Source of the DNA: Sphingobacterium oryzagri
GTDB taxonomy: Bacteria; Bacteroidota; Bacteroidia; Sphingobacteriales; Sphingobacteriaceae
NCBI RefSeq assembly: GCF_028736175.1
Contig: NZ_CP117880.1
Coordinates: forward strand, 496,001-560,000
Direction of reading: 5' to 3'
Length of the DNA stretch: 64,000 nt
Made by a program: the position numbers and the translations under genes. Below the pieces are notes generated by a model. It was not told the origin of the DNA and did no database searches. It saw nothing but the letters and a program-made list of their open reading frames with translations. The first letter of the stretch is position 1. Each line of letters starts with the position of its first letter. This document shows, piece by piece, positions 34,743-43,982 of this stretch.

Positions 34743-35270
34743 ATGCAAAAATATCATTACACCGACGGAACAAATTCTTTTGGTCCATTCAGCATAACAG
34801 AACTTCAAGAAAAAAATATCACTGCAGATACGTATGTGTGGACCGAAGGTTTGCCTACGTGGATTCCTGCAAGGCAAGTTCCAGAATTAGCGCCTATCCT
34901 CCGTACGGAGGATCAACCGTATTTCACGGCCAGCAACCAACCGCCGCCGGCTCAGTTTCCCAATGTCGGCGCTCCCGTATATACACAGGCTAGCGGCCGA
35001 CCACCAAAGACTTACTTGATCGAGACGATTCTGACGACTATTTTTTGTTGTTGGCCGTTAGGAATTGCTTCCATTATCTATGCGTCACGGGTAGAGAAGA
35101 AATTTTATGCAGGCGATTATTTGGGCGCAGAGCGCGATTCAGCAAATGCGAAGAAATGGATGTGGATTAACGTCGGTGCTTGTATCGTTTTATGGATATT
35201 GTATTTTCTGATCTTTGGTGTTGCCATGTTTGGTGCGCTCGTTGGTGGCGACAGCTATTCTGATTTTTAG
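34743..35270 (+). CDS. GYF-2 / CD225 (dispanin) domain membrane protein
   Basis: 175 aa. The N-terminal ~55 residues form a GYF_2-type domain (YHYTDGTNSFGPFSITELQE, TYVWTEGLPTW). A Pro-rich linker (PPPAQFPNVG, about 66-90) leads to a CD225 domain with two TM helices (TILTTIFCCWPLGIASIIYA and a C-terminal helix). Such two-domain proteins occur in many Bacteroidota. Eukaryotic CD225 proteins (IFITM) act on membrane fusion, but the bacterial role is unknown. The downstream DUF2752 gene starts one nucleotide after its stop, suggesting translational coupling. Confidence 0.77.
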   Translation: MQKYHYTDGTNSFGPFSITELQEKNITADTYVWTEGLPTWIPARQVPELAPILRTEDQPYFTASNQPPPAQFPNVGAPVYTQASGRPPKTYLIETILTTIFCCWPLGIASIIYASRVEKKFYAGDYLGAERDSANAKKWMWINVGACIVLWILYFLIFGVAMFGALVGGDSYSDF

Positions 35271-35271
35271 C

Positions 35272-35661
35272 GTGCGATTTCCGAAAGCTCCACTACTTCT
35301 TATTATTTTGGGAACCGGGGTGTTGATTGGCTTGATTTACATCTACTATCAGTATAATCCGGCGCATTACACCTGGTTTCCAAAATGCCCTTTTCGCGCG
35401 TTAACGGGTCTGCAATGTCCAGGCTGCGGATCGCAACGTGCTATCCACGCCTTGTTACACGGCCATGTGGGCGAAGCCTTTCGGCAGAATGCACTGGTGC
35501 CGATGGCTATTCCCTACGTCATGATAGGTTTCTACCTGCGCGGCGTTTCTACACCTAGCGAAAAAATGCTCATTTGGCGCAAAATACTGTTTGGCGAGTG
35601 GGCGATCAAAATTTTCGCTGTCGTCGTAATACTACAATTTACAATTCGTAATCTTTTGTAA
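35272..35661 (+). CDS. DUF2752 membrane protein
   Basis: GTG at 35272 (one base after the preceding stop) gives 129 aa. The longer frame from 35215 overlaps the CD225 gene by 56 bp and is less likely. One TM helix near the start is followed by the DUF2752 signature CPFRALTGLQCPGCGSQRA, whose paired Cys suggest metal binding or a disulfide. HALLHGHVGEAF follows, then two more hydrophobic stretches. Function unknown. Its company with a CD225 protein is a recurring combination in this phylum. Confidence 0.8.
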   Translation: MRFPKAPLLLIILGTGVLIGLIYIYYQYNPAHYTWFPKCPFRALTGLQCPGCGSQRAIHALLHGHVGEAFRQNALVPMAIPYVMIGFYLRGVSTPSEKMLIWRKILFGEWAIKIFAVVVILQFTIRNLL

Positions 35662-35739
35662 AACAGCGATTTGTTTAATACTTACAATTTCTTGACCGTT
35701 AAATTGCGTTAAGCCTATTGTATATTTCGAAACTCGTTG

Positions 35740-35747
35740 TACTTTTG
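35740..35747 (+). promoter_or_regulatory. Promoter -33/-7 before the small histidine-rich gene
   Basis: TACTTTTG (35740-35747) lies 9 nt before ATG 35757, with TTG at 35718-35720 exactly 19 nt upstream. One of the best Bacteroidota-type promoters in the window. Confidence 0.6.
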
Positions 35748-35756
35748 ATTTCGAAA

Positions 35757-36146
35757 ATGAAAGCATTACTACTGTTGGTTATTTCCTGCTGTCTCCTGCT
35801 ATTTGGAGCACAAGAAGCTTCGTATAAAACAGCTTCAGGGGATAACGCATGGGTTAGTCTTTCCAAAAATTTTCACTATTTCCATAACCATCATTCCGCA
35901 AAAAAAACACGGATTAAGAAATCCAGTCCGCTGCATCAGCAACAACAAGATGGCTTTACCGAGTCGGACGAAGATTTTAGCTTCAACCGTCATTTGGAGC
36001 TGCAAGTGAGGGAACTCCTTGTCTTTACCATAGCCTTCGTATGGGCTGCTCGTTTCGTGTTAATCAAAATGCCGTTACCTTTCGCATGGTCGTCCGCAGC
36101 CAGCATTCCTTCCAAGTATATTCTACAGCGCGTCTTGCGTATCTGA
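35757..36146 (+). CDS. Hypothetical exported/membrane protein, His-rich
   Basis: From ATG 35757 it is 129 aa. A hydrophobic N-terminus (KALLLLVISCCLLLFG) acts as a signal peptide or anchor. A His-rich stretch (FHYFHNHHSAKK) and a charged loop follow, and a second hydrophobic helix (LLVFTIAFVWAARFVLI) lies near the end. No family recognised. It lies 152 bp before an RND efflux operon in the same direction. A link to metal or drug efflux is speculative. Confidence 0.5.
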   Translation: MKALLLLVISCCLLLFGAQEASYKTASGDNAWVSLSKNFHYFHNHHSAKKTRIKKSSPLHQQQQDGFTESDEDFSFNRHLELQVRELLVFTIAFVWAARFVLIKMPLPFAWSSAASIPSKYILQRVLRI

Positions 36147-36298
36147 TTTTCGTTTAAAGCATCTTTAGGATAACCTTGTTCATGCACGGCCTGATCTCGG
36201 TCGTCTGTAGCGCGTATTGGTCAATTGTGCTGGTCAATACCGTGTTGATCCTTTTTTCGTATTCATCCTATTAATTATCATTCCATCTTATCAAGAAA

Positions 36299-37393
36299 AT
36301 GAAAAGATTCCAAAAGCTTATGTTATTGCTTGTTTTTGCGCCTACCTTATTTTACCGTTGTTCGCCTTCGCAAGCCGCAAAAGAAGAAGAGATTGTTACC
36401 TATCCTGTAACAACACCTATCCGTATAGATACTTCCTTTGTAAAAGAATATGTTTCCCAAATTCGATCCGTTCGCAACATTGAACTTCGTGCGCTCGAGA
36501 AAGGATATTTACAAAACATTTATATTGACGAAGGGCAATACGTTAAAGCCGGACAGTTGCTTTTTCGCATTATGCCTAAGTTTTATGAAGCCGAACTAAA
36601 AAAAGCACAGGCCGAAGCCAAAGCGGAAGAAATTGAAGTGCTCAATAGCCGACTGCTTGCTGACAAAGATATCGTGTCGAAGAATGATTTGGCTTTAGCT
36701 CAGGCAAAATTGGAACGGGCAAACGCCGAAGTTGCATTGGCCAAGTTTCACGTATCGGCAACAGAAGTACGTGCGCCATTTGATGGCGTAATTGATAGGT
36801 TACCGCTAAAATTAGGCAGCTTGGTGGATGAGGGTGATTTATTAACCAGCCTCTCAGATAATAATCAAATGTTTGCCTATTTCAACGTCTCGGAACCAGA
36901 ATATCTGGATTATCAGTCTACCGCGCAGCAAAACAAAGAAAAACAGGAAGTCCGGTTGCTCTTGGCAAACAACAAAGAGCTGGCTTATAAAGGTACAGTA
37001 GAAACCGTGGAAGGTGAGTTTGATAGTGAAACCGGCAATATCGCATTTCGTGCGCGTTTTCCCAACACCGATCGCTTGTTAAAAAATGGTGAGACCGGCA
37101 AGGTACGCATGGTGGTGCCGCTTCACCAAGCTTTGGTAATTCCGCAAAAAGCCACGTATGAAATTCAGGATAAACGCTACGCCTACGTGGTTGATGCTAA
37201 AGGTCTCGTACATGCTCGTTTGTTAACGATTAGCAACGAACTGCCCGATCTCTACGTCATCAGCAGCGGCCTCTCGGATGGGGATCAGATCCTGCTGGAA
37301 GGTATTCAAAAAGTGAAGGAAGATGATCATATCCACATTCAAAAAATGAATGCAAAAGATGTGCTTACAAAGCTTCGGTTAAAAGCCGAATAA
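36299..37393 (+). CDS. RND efflux periplasmic adaptor (membrane fusion protein)
   Basis: 364 aa. The signal peptide has a probable lipobox (LFYRC, Cys near residue 21). The biotinyl-lipoyl-like half motif is NIELRALEKGYLQNIYIDEG, followed by a short coiled-coil hairpin (about 95-140), the second half (VRAPFDGVIDRLPLKLGSLV) and the beta-barrel. First gene of a three-gene tripartite efflux operon: adaptor, HAE1-type pump, then outer-membrane lipoprotein. Gaps are 26 bp to the pump and an 11-bp overlap thereafter. Substrates unknown. Confidence 0.92.
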   Translation: MKRFQKLMLLLVFAPTLFYRCSPSQAAKEEEIVTYPVTTPIRIDTSFVKEYVSQIRSVRNIELRALEKGYLQNIYIDEGQYVKAGQLLFRIMPKFYEAELKKAQAEAKAEEIEVLNSRLLADKDIVSKNDLALAQAKLERANAEVALAKFHVSATEVRAPFDGVIDRLPLKLGSLVDEGDLLTSLSDNNQMFAYFNVSEPEYLDYQSTAQQNKEKQEVRLLLANNKELAYKGTVETVEGEFDSETGNIAFRARFPNTDRLLKNGETGKVRMVVPLHQALVIPQKATYEIQDKRYAYVVDAKGLVHARLLTISNELPDLYVISSGLSDGDQILLEGIQKVKEDDHIHIQKMNAKDVLTKLRLKAE

Positions 37394-37419
37394 TGGTTTA
37401 ATCTCGTGATTGCTACATT

Positions 37420-40400
37420 ATGTTTTCAAAATTTATAAGAAGACCGGTCCTATCGATCGTTATTTCTCTAATTATTGTTTTTTTAGGGGTTATTTGCTTA
37501 CTCAAACTTCCTGTCACGCAATTTCCATCCATATCGCCGCCCAAGGTAAATGTAACCGCAGAATATCCGGGTGCAAATGGCGAATTGATGGTCAAAGCTG
37601 TTCTGATTCCGCTGGAGCGCGCGTTGAACGGCGTACCCGGAATGAAATATATGACTTCCGACGCGGGTAACGATGGCGAGGCTTCCATACAAGTGGTCTT
37701 TAATCTCGGGACCGATCCTAATTTGGCCGCGGTAAACGTCCAAAATCGGGTGTCTTCGGTCATTAATAAATTGCCGCCGCTCGTGGTGCGCGAGGGCGTT
37801 AAGATTACGCGAGAAGAGTCAAACATGCTGATGTATATTAACTTGTTTAGCACCGATCCGCATACCGATCAAAAATTCTTGTTCAATTTTGCAGATATCA
37901 ATATTCTTTCCGAACTCAAGCGTGTAGATGGTGTGGGTGTAGCCAATATATTGGGGAATCGGGAGTACGCCATGCGTATCTGGTTAAAACCCGACCGAAT
38001 GATGGCGTATAAAATTTCGGCAGATGATGTATTGAAGGCGTTAGATGAACAAAGTTTGGAAGCTTCGCCAGGCCGGGCGGGCGAGAGTTCAGGCAAGCGT
38101 TCGCAGTCGTTTGAGTACGTGTTAAAATATCCGGGTCGTTACAACACCAAAGAGCAATATGAGGATATTGTGCTACGTGCCGATGCCAATGGCGAGCTCC
38201 TTCGCTTAAAAGATGTGGCTACGGTAGAATTTGGTAGTTCAATGTATGATATTTATTCGACATTGGATGGAAAGCCGTCTGCAGCTATTGTGATCAAACA
38301 ATCTTACGGAAGTAATGCCAGCGAAGTAATTGACAATATCAAAGCGAAAATGACCGAGCTTAAAGGTTCTTCGTTCCCGAAAGGTATGAGCTATGAAATC
38401 AGCTATGACGTGTCTAAATTTTTGGATGCTTCGATGGAGAAAGTCGTGCATACGCTAATTGAGGCATTTGTGCTGGTAGGCATTGTGGTCTTTCTGTTTT
38501 TGGGCGATTGGCGCTCCACGCTTATTCCCGCTATGGCCGTGCCGGTTTCGCTCGTGGGTACTTTTGCCTTTATGCAGCTTTTTGGCATTACGTTAAACTT
38601 GATTTCGCTCTTCGCATTAGTAATGGCTATTGGTGTGGTGGTAGATGATGCTATTGTGGTGATTGAGGCCGTGCACGCCAAGATGGAAGAGAAGCATTTA
38701 TCAGCGTTGCGCGCGACGGAAGAAGCGATGCACGAGATCAGCGGCGCTATCATTGCTATTACGCTCGTTATGGCCGCGGTATTTTTGCCTGTTGCTTTTA
38801 TGTCGGGTCCGGTTGGTATTTTCTATCGACAGTTTTCGATCACAATGGCGACCTCGATTTTACTTTCTGGTGTGGTTGCTTTGACCTTAACGCCAGCTTT
38901 ATGTGCTATGATCTTGAAAAATCAGCACGGCAAAGCGCGAAAGAAAACCCTGTTAAATCGCGGACTGGAAGGGTTTAACAAGTTGTTTACGAGCGGAGCG
39001 ACCCGCTACAATGGGATTTTGAAAAGAATCGTGAACAGGCGCATATTAACTTTTGGAATGTTTGCTTTTTTCTGTGCCGCCGTATTCTTTTTAAACAACA
39101 GCTTGCCGACTGGGTTTATTCCAAACGAAGACCAGGGGATGTTTTACGCCGTTATCCAAACGCCGCCCGGCTCTACGTTAGAGCGTACGAATGAAGTCGC
39201 CGAGAAGCTGCAAAAAATGGCTGAAGGAATAGACGGTGTGCAGTCCGTTTCTGCGCTTGCTGGCTATGAAGTGTTGACTGAAGGCACGGCAGCCAATTCG
39301 GGTACTTGTTTGATCAACCTGAAAAGCTGGGAAGATAGAAAGCATTCTGTACAAGAGATTATTCACGAACTGGAAGAGCGATCCAGTGGCATCACAGGCG
39401 CTACGATAGAGTTTTTTCAACCACCAGCGGTGCCCGGTTATGGTGCTGCGGGCGGGTTTGAACTGCGCTTGCTCGACAAAACCGGAAAAGGTGATTATCA
39501 TGAGATGGAGCGCGTGAGCCGCGAGTTTGTTAGCGACTTGAGTAAACGTCCGGAACTATCATCCGTATTTACGTTCTACAGCGCGAGCTTTCCACAATAT
39601 ATGCTGAAGGTGGACAACGATATTGCGCAGCAGAAAGGGGTTACCATTGAAAATGCGATGAATACCTTATCTACGTTGGTCGGTAGTAATTATGAAACGA
39701 GCTTTATCAAGTTTGATCGGCCTTACAAAGTTATGGTGCAGGCATTGCCCGAGTATCGCGCGCTTCCTGAAGATATCCTGAAGCTTTACGTCAAAAACGA
39801 CAAAGGCGAAATGGTGCCTTTTTCGGCTTTCATGCGTATGGAAAAAGTATATGGTTTATCCGAAATAACGCGTCACAATATGTACAATTCTGCCGAAATA
39901 AGCGGTGCAGCCGCGCCAGGCTACAGTAGCGGAGCTGCGATAAAAGCCATCACCGAGGTAGCGCAGGCAAAATTGCCGCATGGCTTTGGTATTGACTGGG
40001 CGGGCATTTCCAAAGATGAAGTAGGGCGCGGTAATGAAGCACTTTACATCTTTATAATTTGTTTGACCTTTGTATACCTCATATTATCTGCCCAATACGA
40101 AAGCTTTATTTTACCGCTGCCCGTCGTGCTCTCTTTACCTGCTGGTATATTCGGTGCCTATGCTTTGCTAAAAATTACGGGCCTGGAAAATAATATATAC
40201 GCACAGGTGGCTTTGATCATGCTGATTGGATTGCTCGGTAAGAATGCGGTATTGATTATAGAGTTTGCTATACAAAAACACCGTGCAGGCAGCAGCGTAT
40301 TGAAAGCCGCTATCGAAGCCGCTACCGTGCGTTTCCGGCCGATCTTGATGACTTCATTTGCGTTTATCGCGGGTTTAATTCCGTTGGTATTTGCAAGCGG

Positions 40401-40590
40401 TCCGGGTGCCGTCGGTAATCGTACCATTGGTACTGCTGCCGCTGGCGGGATGCTGTTGGGTACAATCTTCGGTTTGGTTATCGTTCCGGGCTTGTATTAT
40501 GTGTTTGGTTCTATAGCCGAGCGGATCAAATTGGTGAAAAAAGAAGAAGAGAATCCATTAACCGAAGAAATCGATCATCATGTTAACTAG
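37420..40590 (+). CDS. RND (HAE1/AcrB-type) efflux pump
   Basis: 1056 aa, full length. N-terminal TM1 (about 10-29), periplasmic porter loop, TM2-TM6 near residues 340-500 with LISLFALVMAIGVVVDDAIV (proton-relay Asp pair), a second periplasmic loop, and TM7-TM12 after residue 870 with LIMLIGLLGKNAVLIIEFA. The Asp-Asp in TM4 and the Lys in TM10 support proton-driven drug or organic-compound efflux rather than a heavy-metal (CusA) type. Overlaps the outer-membrane factor gene by 11 bp. Confidence 0.95.
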   Translation: MFSKFIRRPVLSIVISLIIVFLGVICLLKLPVTQFPSISPPKVNVTAEYPGANGELMVKAVLIPLERALNGVPGMKYMTSDAGNDGEASIQVVFNLGTDPNLAAVNVQNRVSSVINKLPPLVVREGVKITREESNMLMYINLFSTDPHTDQKFLFNFADINILSELKRVDGVGVANILGNREYAMRIWLKPDRMMAYKISADDVLKALDEQSLEASPGRAGESSGKRSQSFEYVLKYPGRYNTKEQYEDIVLRADANGELLRLKDVATVEFGSSMYDIYSTLDGKPSAAIVIKQSYGSNASEVIDNIKAKMTELKGSSFPKGMSYEISYDVSKFLDASMEKVVHTLIEAFVLVGIVVFLFLGDWRSTLIPAMAVPVSLVGTFAFMQLFGITLNLISLFALVMAIGVVVDDAIVVIEAVHAKMEEKHLSALRATEEAMHEISGAIIAITLVMAAVFLPVAFMSGPVGIFYRQFSITMATSILLSGVVALTLTPALCAMILKNQHGKARKKTLLNRGLEGFNKLFTSGATRYNGILKRIVNRRILTFGMFAFFCAAVFFLNNSLPTGFIPNEDQGMFYAVIQTPPGSTLERTNEVAEKLQKMAEGIDGVQSVSALAGYEVLTEGTAANSGTCLINLKSWEDRKHSVQEIIHELEERSSGITGATIEFFQPPAVPGYGAAGGFELRLLDKTGKGDYHEMERVSREFVSDLSKRPELSSVFTFYSASFPQYMLKVDNDIAQQKGVTIENAMNTLSTLVGSNYETSFIKFDRPYKVMVQALPEYRALPEDILKLYVKNDKGEMVPFSAFMRMEKVYGLSEITRHNMYNSAEISGAAAPGYSSGAAIKAITEVAQAKLPHGFGIDWAGISKDEVGRGNEALYIFIICLTFVYLILSAQYESFILPLPVVLSLPAGIFGAYALLKITGLENNIYAQVALIMLIGLLGKNAVLIIEFAIQKHRAGSSVLKAAIEAATVRFRPILMTSFAFIAGLIPLVFASGPGAVGNRTIGTAAAGGMLLGTIFGLVIVPGLYYVFGSIAERIKLVKKEEENPLTEEIDHHVN

Positions 40591-42013
40591 AAAAACAATA
40601 CAATATATAGCAATGGCTGTGGCGCTGTTGCTCATGGCCGCCTGTAAAGTGCCTGCGATAGTCGAGCATAAATCCACGACGACGTTGCCAGAGCGATTTA
40701 CCGATAGCACAGATAGTTTGTCTGCAGGCCGTATTCCTTGGCGTCAGTTTTTTACCGATCCCTATTTGCAGACACTGGTAGATACCGCGCTGAAAAATAA
40801 CCAGGAGTTGCTGATTACTTTGCAGGAGATTGAAATTGCGAAAAATGACGTACGTGCAAAAAACAGTAAGATTTTTCCAACAGTAGGCGTTGGTGCAGGC
40901 GCTGATGTCAATAAAGTAGGTCGCTACACGAGCCAAGGTGCGGGCGATGCTTCGACGGAAATAAGACCCGGACAGGAGATGCCTGACCCGTTGATGAATT
41001 ATGGCGCACAGCTGTATGCGCATTGGGAAGTGGATATTTGGAAGAAGTTGCACAATGCCAAGTCGGCCGCGGTCAGTCGTTACCTCTCTACCGTTGAAGG
41101 GAAAAATTTTGTGTTGTCAAATTTGATCGGCGAAATAGCGAATGCTTATTACGAGCTTATCGCGCTGGATAGTCAGCTAGATGTGGTGCGGCAGTCTATT
41201 GCGCTGCAAAAAAATGCATTAGCCGTCGTCAAGCTTCAGAAAGAGGCATCGCGCGTCACCGAACTTGCTGTGCAGAAGTTTCAGGCCGAGGTGTTGAAGT
41301 CGCAGAGCTTAGAGTTTGATATCTTGCAGCAGATTAAAGAAGCCGAAAACAAGATCAGTTTTCTGATCGGGGGTTATCCACGGGAAATCAAGCGCGATTC
41401 ATCTAATTTGCTGGCGATCAACAGCAGCGTTGTACACGCCGGCATGCCGTCCCAATTGTTGGCCAACCGTCCGGATATCAAACAAGCGGAATTGGAGCTC
41501 GCTGCATCCAAAATGGATGTAAAGGTAGCGCGTGCCGAATTTTATCCGTCGTTTGATCTTTCTGCTGCCATCGGGCTGGAAGCTTTTAAACCCAGTTATT
41601 TATTAAAGTTGCCTGAGTCGCTGTTGTATTCGGTGGCGGGCGATTTGGCTGGTCCACTTATTAATCGTAGAGCGATTCAGGCTGAATTTGCAACGGCTGA
41701 TGCCCAGCAACTGCAAGCGATGTACAACTACGAGCGCACCATCTTAAATGCTTATCTCGAAACGTCTAATAACCTGTCAAAAATTGATAATTTGGAGAAA
41801 GGCTTTGCGCTAAAAAATCAAGAGGTTGATGCGCTGAACAAGTCGATCTCCATTTCGAACGATTTGTTTAAATCGGCTCGCGCAGATTATTTAGAGGTGT
41901 TGATGACGCAACGCGATGTGCTGGAAGCCAAATTAGAGCTTATCGAAACCAAGAAACAGCAGTTGATGACAGTTACCAATGTGTATCGCGATCTGGGTGG
42001 CGGCTGGCAGTAG
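40580..42013 (+). CDS. Outer-membrane efflux lipoprotein (NodT/OprM type)
   Basis: 477 aa with a lipoprotein signal peptide (lipobox LMAAC near residue 22). Two TolC-type repeats of coiled coil and beta strands follow, with the NodT-family signature LLANRPDIKQAELELAA in the middle. The start overlaps the end of the pump gene by 11 bp. Completes the tripartite exporter. A REP-like palindrome follows before the convergent LytTR gene. Confidence 0.92.
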   Translation: MLTRKTIQYIAMAVALLLMAACKVPAIVEHKSTTTLPERFTDSTDSLSAGRIPWRQFFTDPYLQTLVDTALKNNQELLITLQEIEIAKNDVRAKNSKIFPTVGVGAGADVNKVGRYTSQGAGDASTEIRPGQEMPDPLMNYGAQLYAHWEVDIWKKLHNAKSAAVSRYLSTVEGKNFVLSNLIGEIANAYYELIALDSQLDVVRQSIALQKNALAVVKLQKEASRVTELAVQKFQAEVLKSQSLEFDILQQIKEAENKISFLIGGYPREIKRDSSNLLAINSSVVHAGMPSQLLANRPDIKQAELELAASKMDVKVARAEFYPSFDLSAAIGLEAFKPSYLLKLPESLLYSVAGDLAGPLINRRAIQAEFATADAQQLQAMYNYERTILNAYLETSNNLSKIDNLEKGFALKNQEVDALNKSISISNDLFKSARADYLEVLMTQRDVLEAKLELIETKKQQLMTVTNVYRDLGGGWQ

Positions 42014-42082
42014 CCATGCGCTGATTCATGCGGTTTACATTGGCAGACGCTGTCTAAAAAGTGATTAAATTTCGTTCATTGC

Positions 42083-42156
42083 GAGAAGGAGGAACAACGA
42101 CGACGCAATCTTATCAAATAAAAATGCAGATTGCGTCGTCATACTTCCGATGACGC
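42083..42156. repeat. REP-like palindromic intergenic element
   Basis: A perfect 13-bp inverted repeat, GACGACGCAATCT (42099-42111) / AGATTGCGTCGTC (42128-42140), is flanked by imperfect outer arms (TGCGAGAAGGAGGAAC... and ...ACTTCCGATGACGCA). It lies between two convergent genes and may also terminate both. Elements of this CATTGCGAG...GCAATCT type are common between Bacteroidota genes, to my knowledge. Confidence 0.7.
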
Positions 42157-42165
42157 ATTTTGAAG

Positions 42166-42876
42166 TTAATCGATTAGCTTTTTGGACAGCCCCTTTAAGG
42201 CATTTTTATAAGTGCGCCCTAGTGGAAGGCTGTGGCCACTGGTTAATTGCACGCTATTTGTGCCAAATGATTGGATGTGCGCGCGTAGCACAATAAATGA
42301 CTTATGAATCCGAATAAAATCGAGACTTTCGTAATTTTTTACAAAATTAGACATGCGCTCCAAGATGACGTATTTTTTTAACGCAGTTACCAAAACAATG
42401 TATTCACTCAGGCCCTCTACCCACAAGATATCGTTGAGAAAAACTTTATGCATGACGTAGTTAGATTTGAACATGATAAAATCCTCCTTCTTTTTTTTAT
42501 CGATTGCTTGACGAAATTGAAGCAAATCGCTGGCTTTCTTAACCGCTTTTGCAAAGGTTTCAAAGTCTACTGGCTTGACCAGGTAGTGCACCACGTCAAG
42601 TTCAAAAGCTTTTACTGCATACCGCGTTTCCAAAGTGAAAAATATACACAAAGGCTTATATTCCAATTTTTGCAGCAGCTCCACGCCATTTAGGTACGGC
42701 ATATTGATATCGGTGATCATAAGATCTACCCTATGTTTTTGTAGATATTCCAATGCCTCTTCGGGCTTTTGAAACGTATCCAGTAAGTTTACGTAACTTA
42801 TCCGGTTACAATATTGCTTGATGAGTTCCAGTGCCGGATATTCATCATCAATGCCGACGATGGTAATCTTTTCCAT
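42166..42876 (-). CDS. LytTR-type response regulator
   Basis: 236 aa. The receiver domain has the acidic pocket D10/D11, phospho-acceptor D56 (LMITDINMP), T81 and K101 (HYLVKPVD). The C-terminal LytTR DNA-binding domain (about 135-235) has LWVEGLSEYIVLVT and FIRIHKSFIV. Its ATG overlaps the stop of the sensor kinase gene (TAATG), so the two are translationally coupled. LytTR regulators bind direct repeats about two helical turns apart, and a candidate 20-bp series lies in the divergent intergenic region at 44099-44158. Confidence 0.93.
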   Translation of the reverse strand: MEKITIVGIDDEYPALELIKQYCNRISYVNLLDTFQKPEEALEYLQKHRVDLMITDINMPYLNGVELLQKLEYKPLCIFFTLETRYAVKAFELDVVHYLVKPVDFETFAKAVKKASDLLQFRQAIDKKKKEDFIMFKSNYVMHKVFLNDILWVEGLSEYIVLVTALKKYVILERMSNFVKNYESLDFIRIHKSFIVLRAHIQSFGTNSVQLTSGHSLPLGRTYKNALKGLSKKLID

Positions 42877-43982
42877 TATAATTCCATTGTTAACGTGGTG
42901 ACATAGGTTTGCGCATCCTTTAGTTGGGCGTCAAAAGTGTATTGCTCGGCATAATACTTATCCAGCATTTTTAAAATGGCCTGGTTACCGAGGCCTTTGT
43001 AACCGGTGTCGGTATTCGATTTCCGTGCGGGCAAATAATTACTGATTTGAAAGAAAAGTCGATTATCTGTTAGGCTGTATTTCGCATCGATAAAACTGTT
43101 GGGGTCCAAACCAATACCCGAGTGTTTTAGCGAATTTTCAAATAAAGTTAGCAAGATAGCAGGCGGTATTTCCAGCAGCTCTAGACTGTCCTGCGCTTCG
43201 ATGTTTAAGTTGATATTGAGCTTATTATGGTATTTTAGCTGGTAGAGTAACTGCAAAGCCTTGATGCTGGCAAACTCTTTGGCCAGCGAAATTTTCTCCA
43301 CAGCAGCATCATAAATCACATACTGCAACAACTTGCTGAGTTGTAGAATCGAGTCGGAAGTAGCCTGCTGCGGATCGAGACTTTTAACATAGATGTTATT
43401 CAGCGTATTGAGCAAGAAGTGAGGGCTTAGTTTCGACCGCATTAAATCGAGGTAGAGCTGCTCTTTTTCCTCACCAAGGTTTTGAAAATCCTGCTCTATT
43501 AGAAATTTGTCTTTGGTTATGCCCAGAAAGGATGCAATCAGAATAACCAACGCTTGTAAAGAGTAGACCAGGTAAAGAAAGTTTGCATGTGCAAAGCTGT
43601 TGTCAACGATTGAGATGGAAAATAAGGTTGGTTCTAGCAAAATACGAAACAAAGCCGACACGATGAAGACGAGAAAACTATACAATATAAATGTAGGGTA
43701 TTTGTTCGCGAGGTAATATTTCGGGACTAAAAAAGCGTAGACTAGGTAATACACCCCCATGTTGGGTAATAAAACAAAGACAATGTAAAGAAATAAGGTC
43801 GGCGGGGCTAAAAAATAGTTACCGGTAATGGCAGTGATAACCGTAAAGCATAAGAAAAAGAAAATGTGTTGGTACCGCAACAACAATCGCCAACGGTAAG
43901 TCATCATGGTACGTAGAATTTTACCATTGAGCGATATCCTTATGATTAGCAGGATGAAAACAATATTAATGACTAAAAACAT
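42876..43982 (-). CDS. LytS-type sensor histidine kinase
   Basis: 368 aa. About five N-terminal TM helices (residues ~1-150) have no obvious extracellular sensor loop. They are followed by the His_kinase (LytS/YehU) domain with the phospho-acceptor His in LSPHFLLNTLNNIY near residue 190 and a reduced HATPase end (PPAILLTLFENSLKHSG, GLGNQAILKML). Forms a two-component pair with the overlapping LytTR gene. Divergent from the DUF2490/citrate-transporter genes, its probable targets. Confidence 0.9.
   Translation of the reverse strand: MFLVINIVFILLIIRISLNGKILRTMMTYRWRLLLRYQHIFFFLCFTVITAITGNYFLAPPTLFLYIVFVLLPNMGVYYLVYAFLVPKYYLANKYPTFILYSFLVFIVSALFRILLEPTLFSISIVDNSFAHANFLYLVYSLQALVILIASFLGITKDKFLIEQDFQNLGEEKEQLYLDLMRSKLSPHFLLNTLNNIYVKSLDPQQATSDSILQLSKLLQYVIYDAAVEKISLAKEFASIKALQLLYQLKYHNKLNINLNIEAQDSLELLEIPPAILLTLFENSLKHSGIGLDPNSFIDAKYSLTDNRLFFQISNYLPARKSNTDTGYKGLGNQAILKMLDKYYAEQYTFDAQLKDAQTYVTTLTMEL

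Noticed and set aside
35215-35271. N-terminal extension of the DUF2752 protein
   Set aside because: It overlaps the CD225 coding region by 56 bp; the GTG at 35272 gives a more natural start.
36217-36483. 88-aa ORF before the RND adaptor
   Set aside because: Overlaps the start of the well-supported adaptor gene in another frame.
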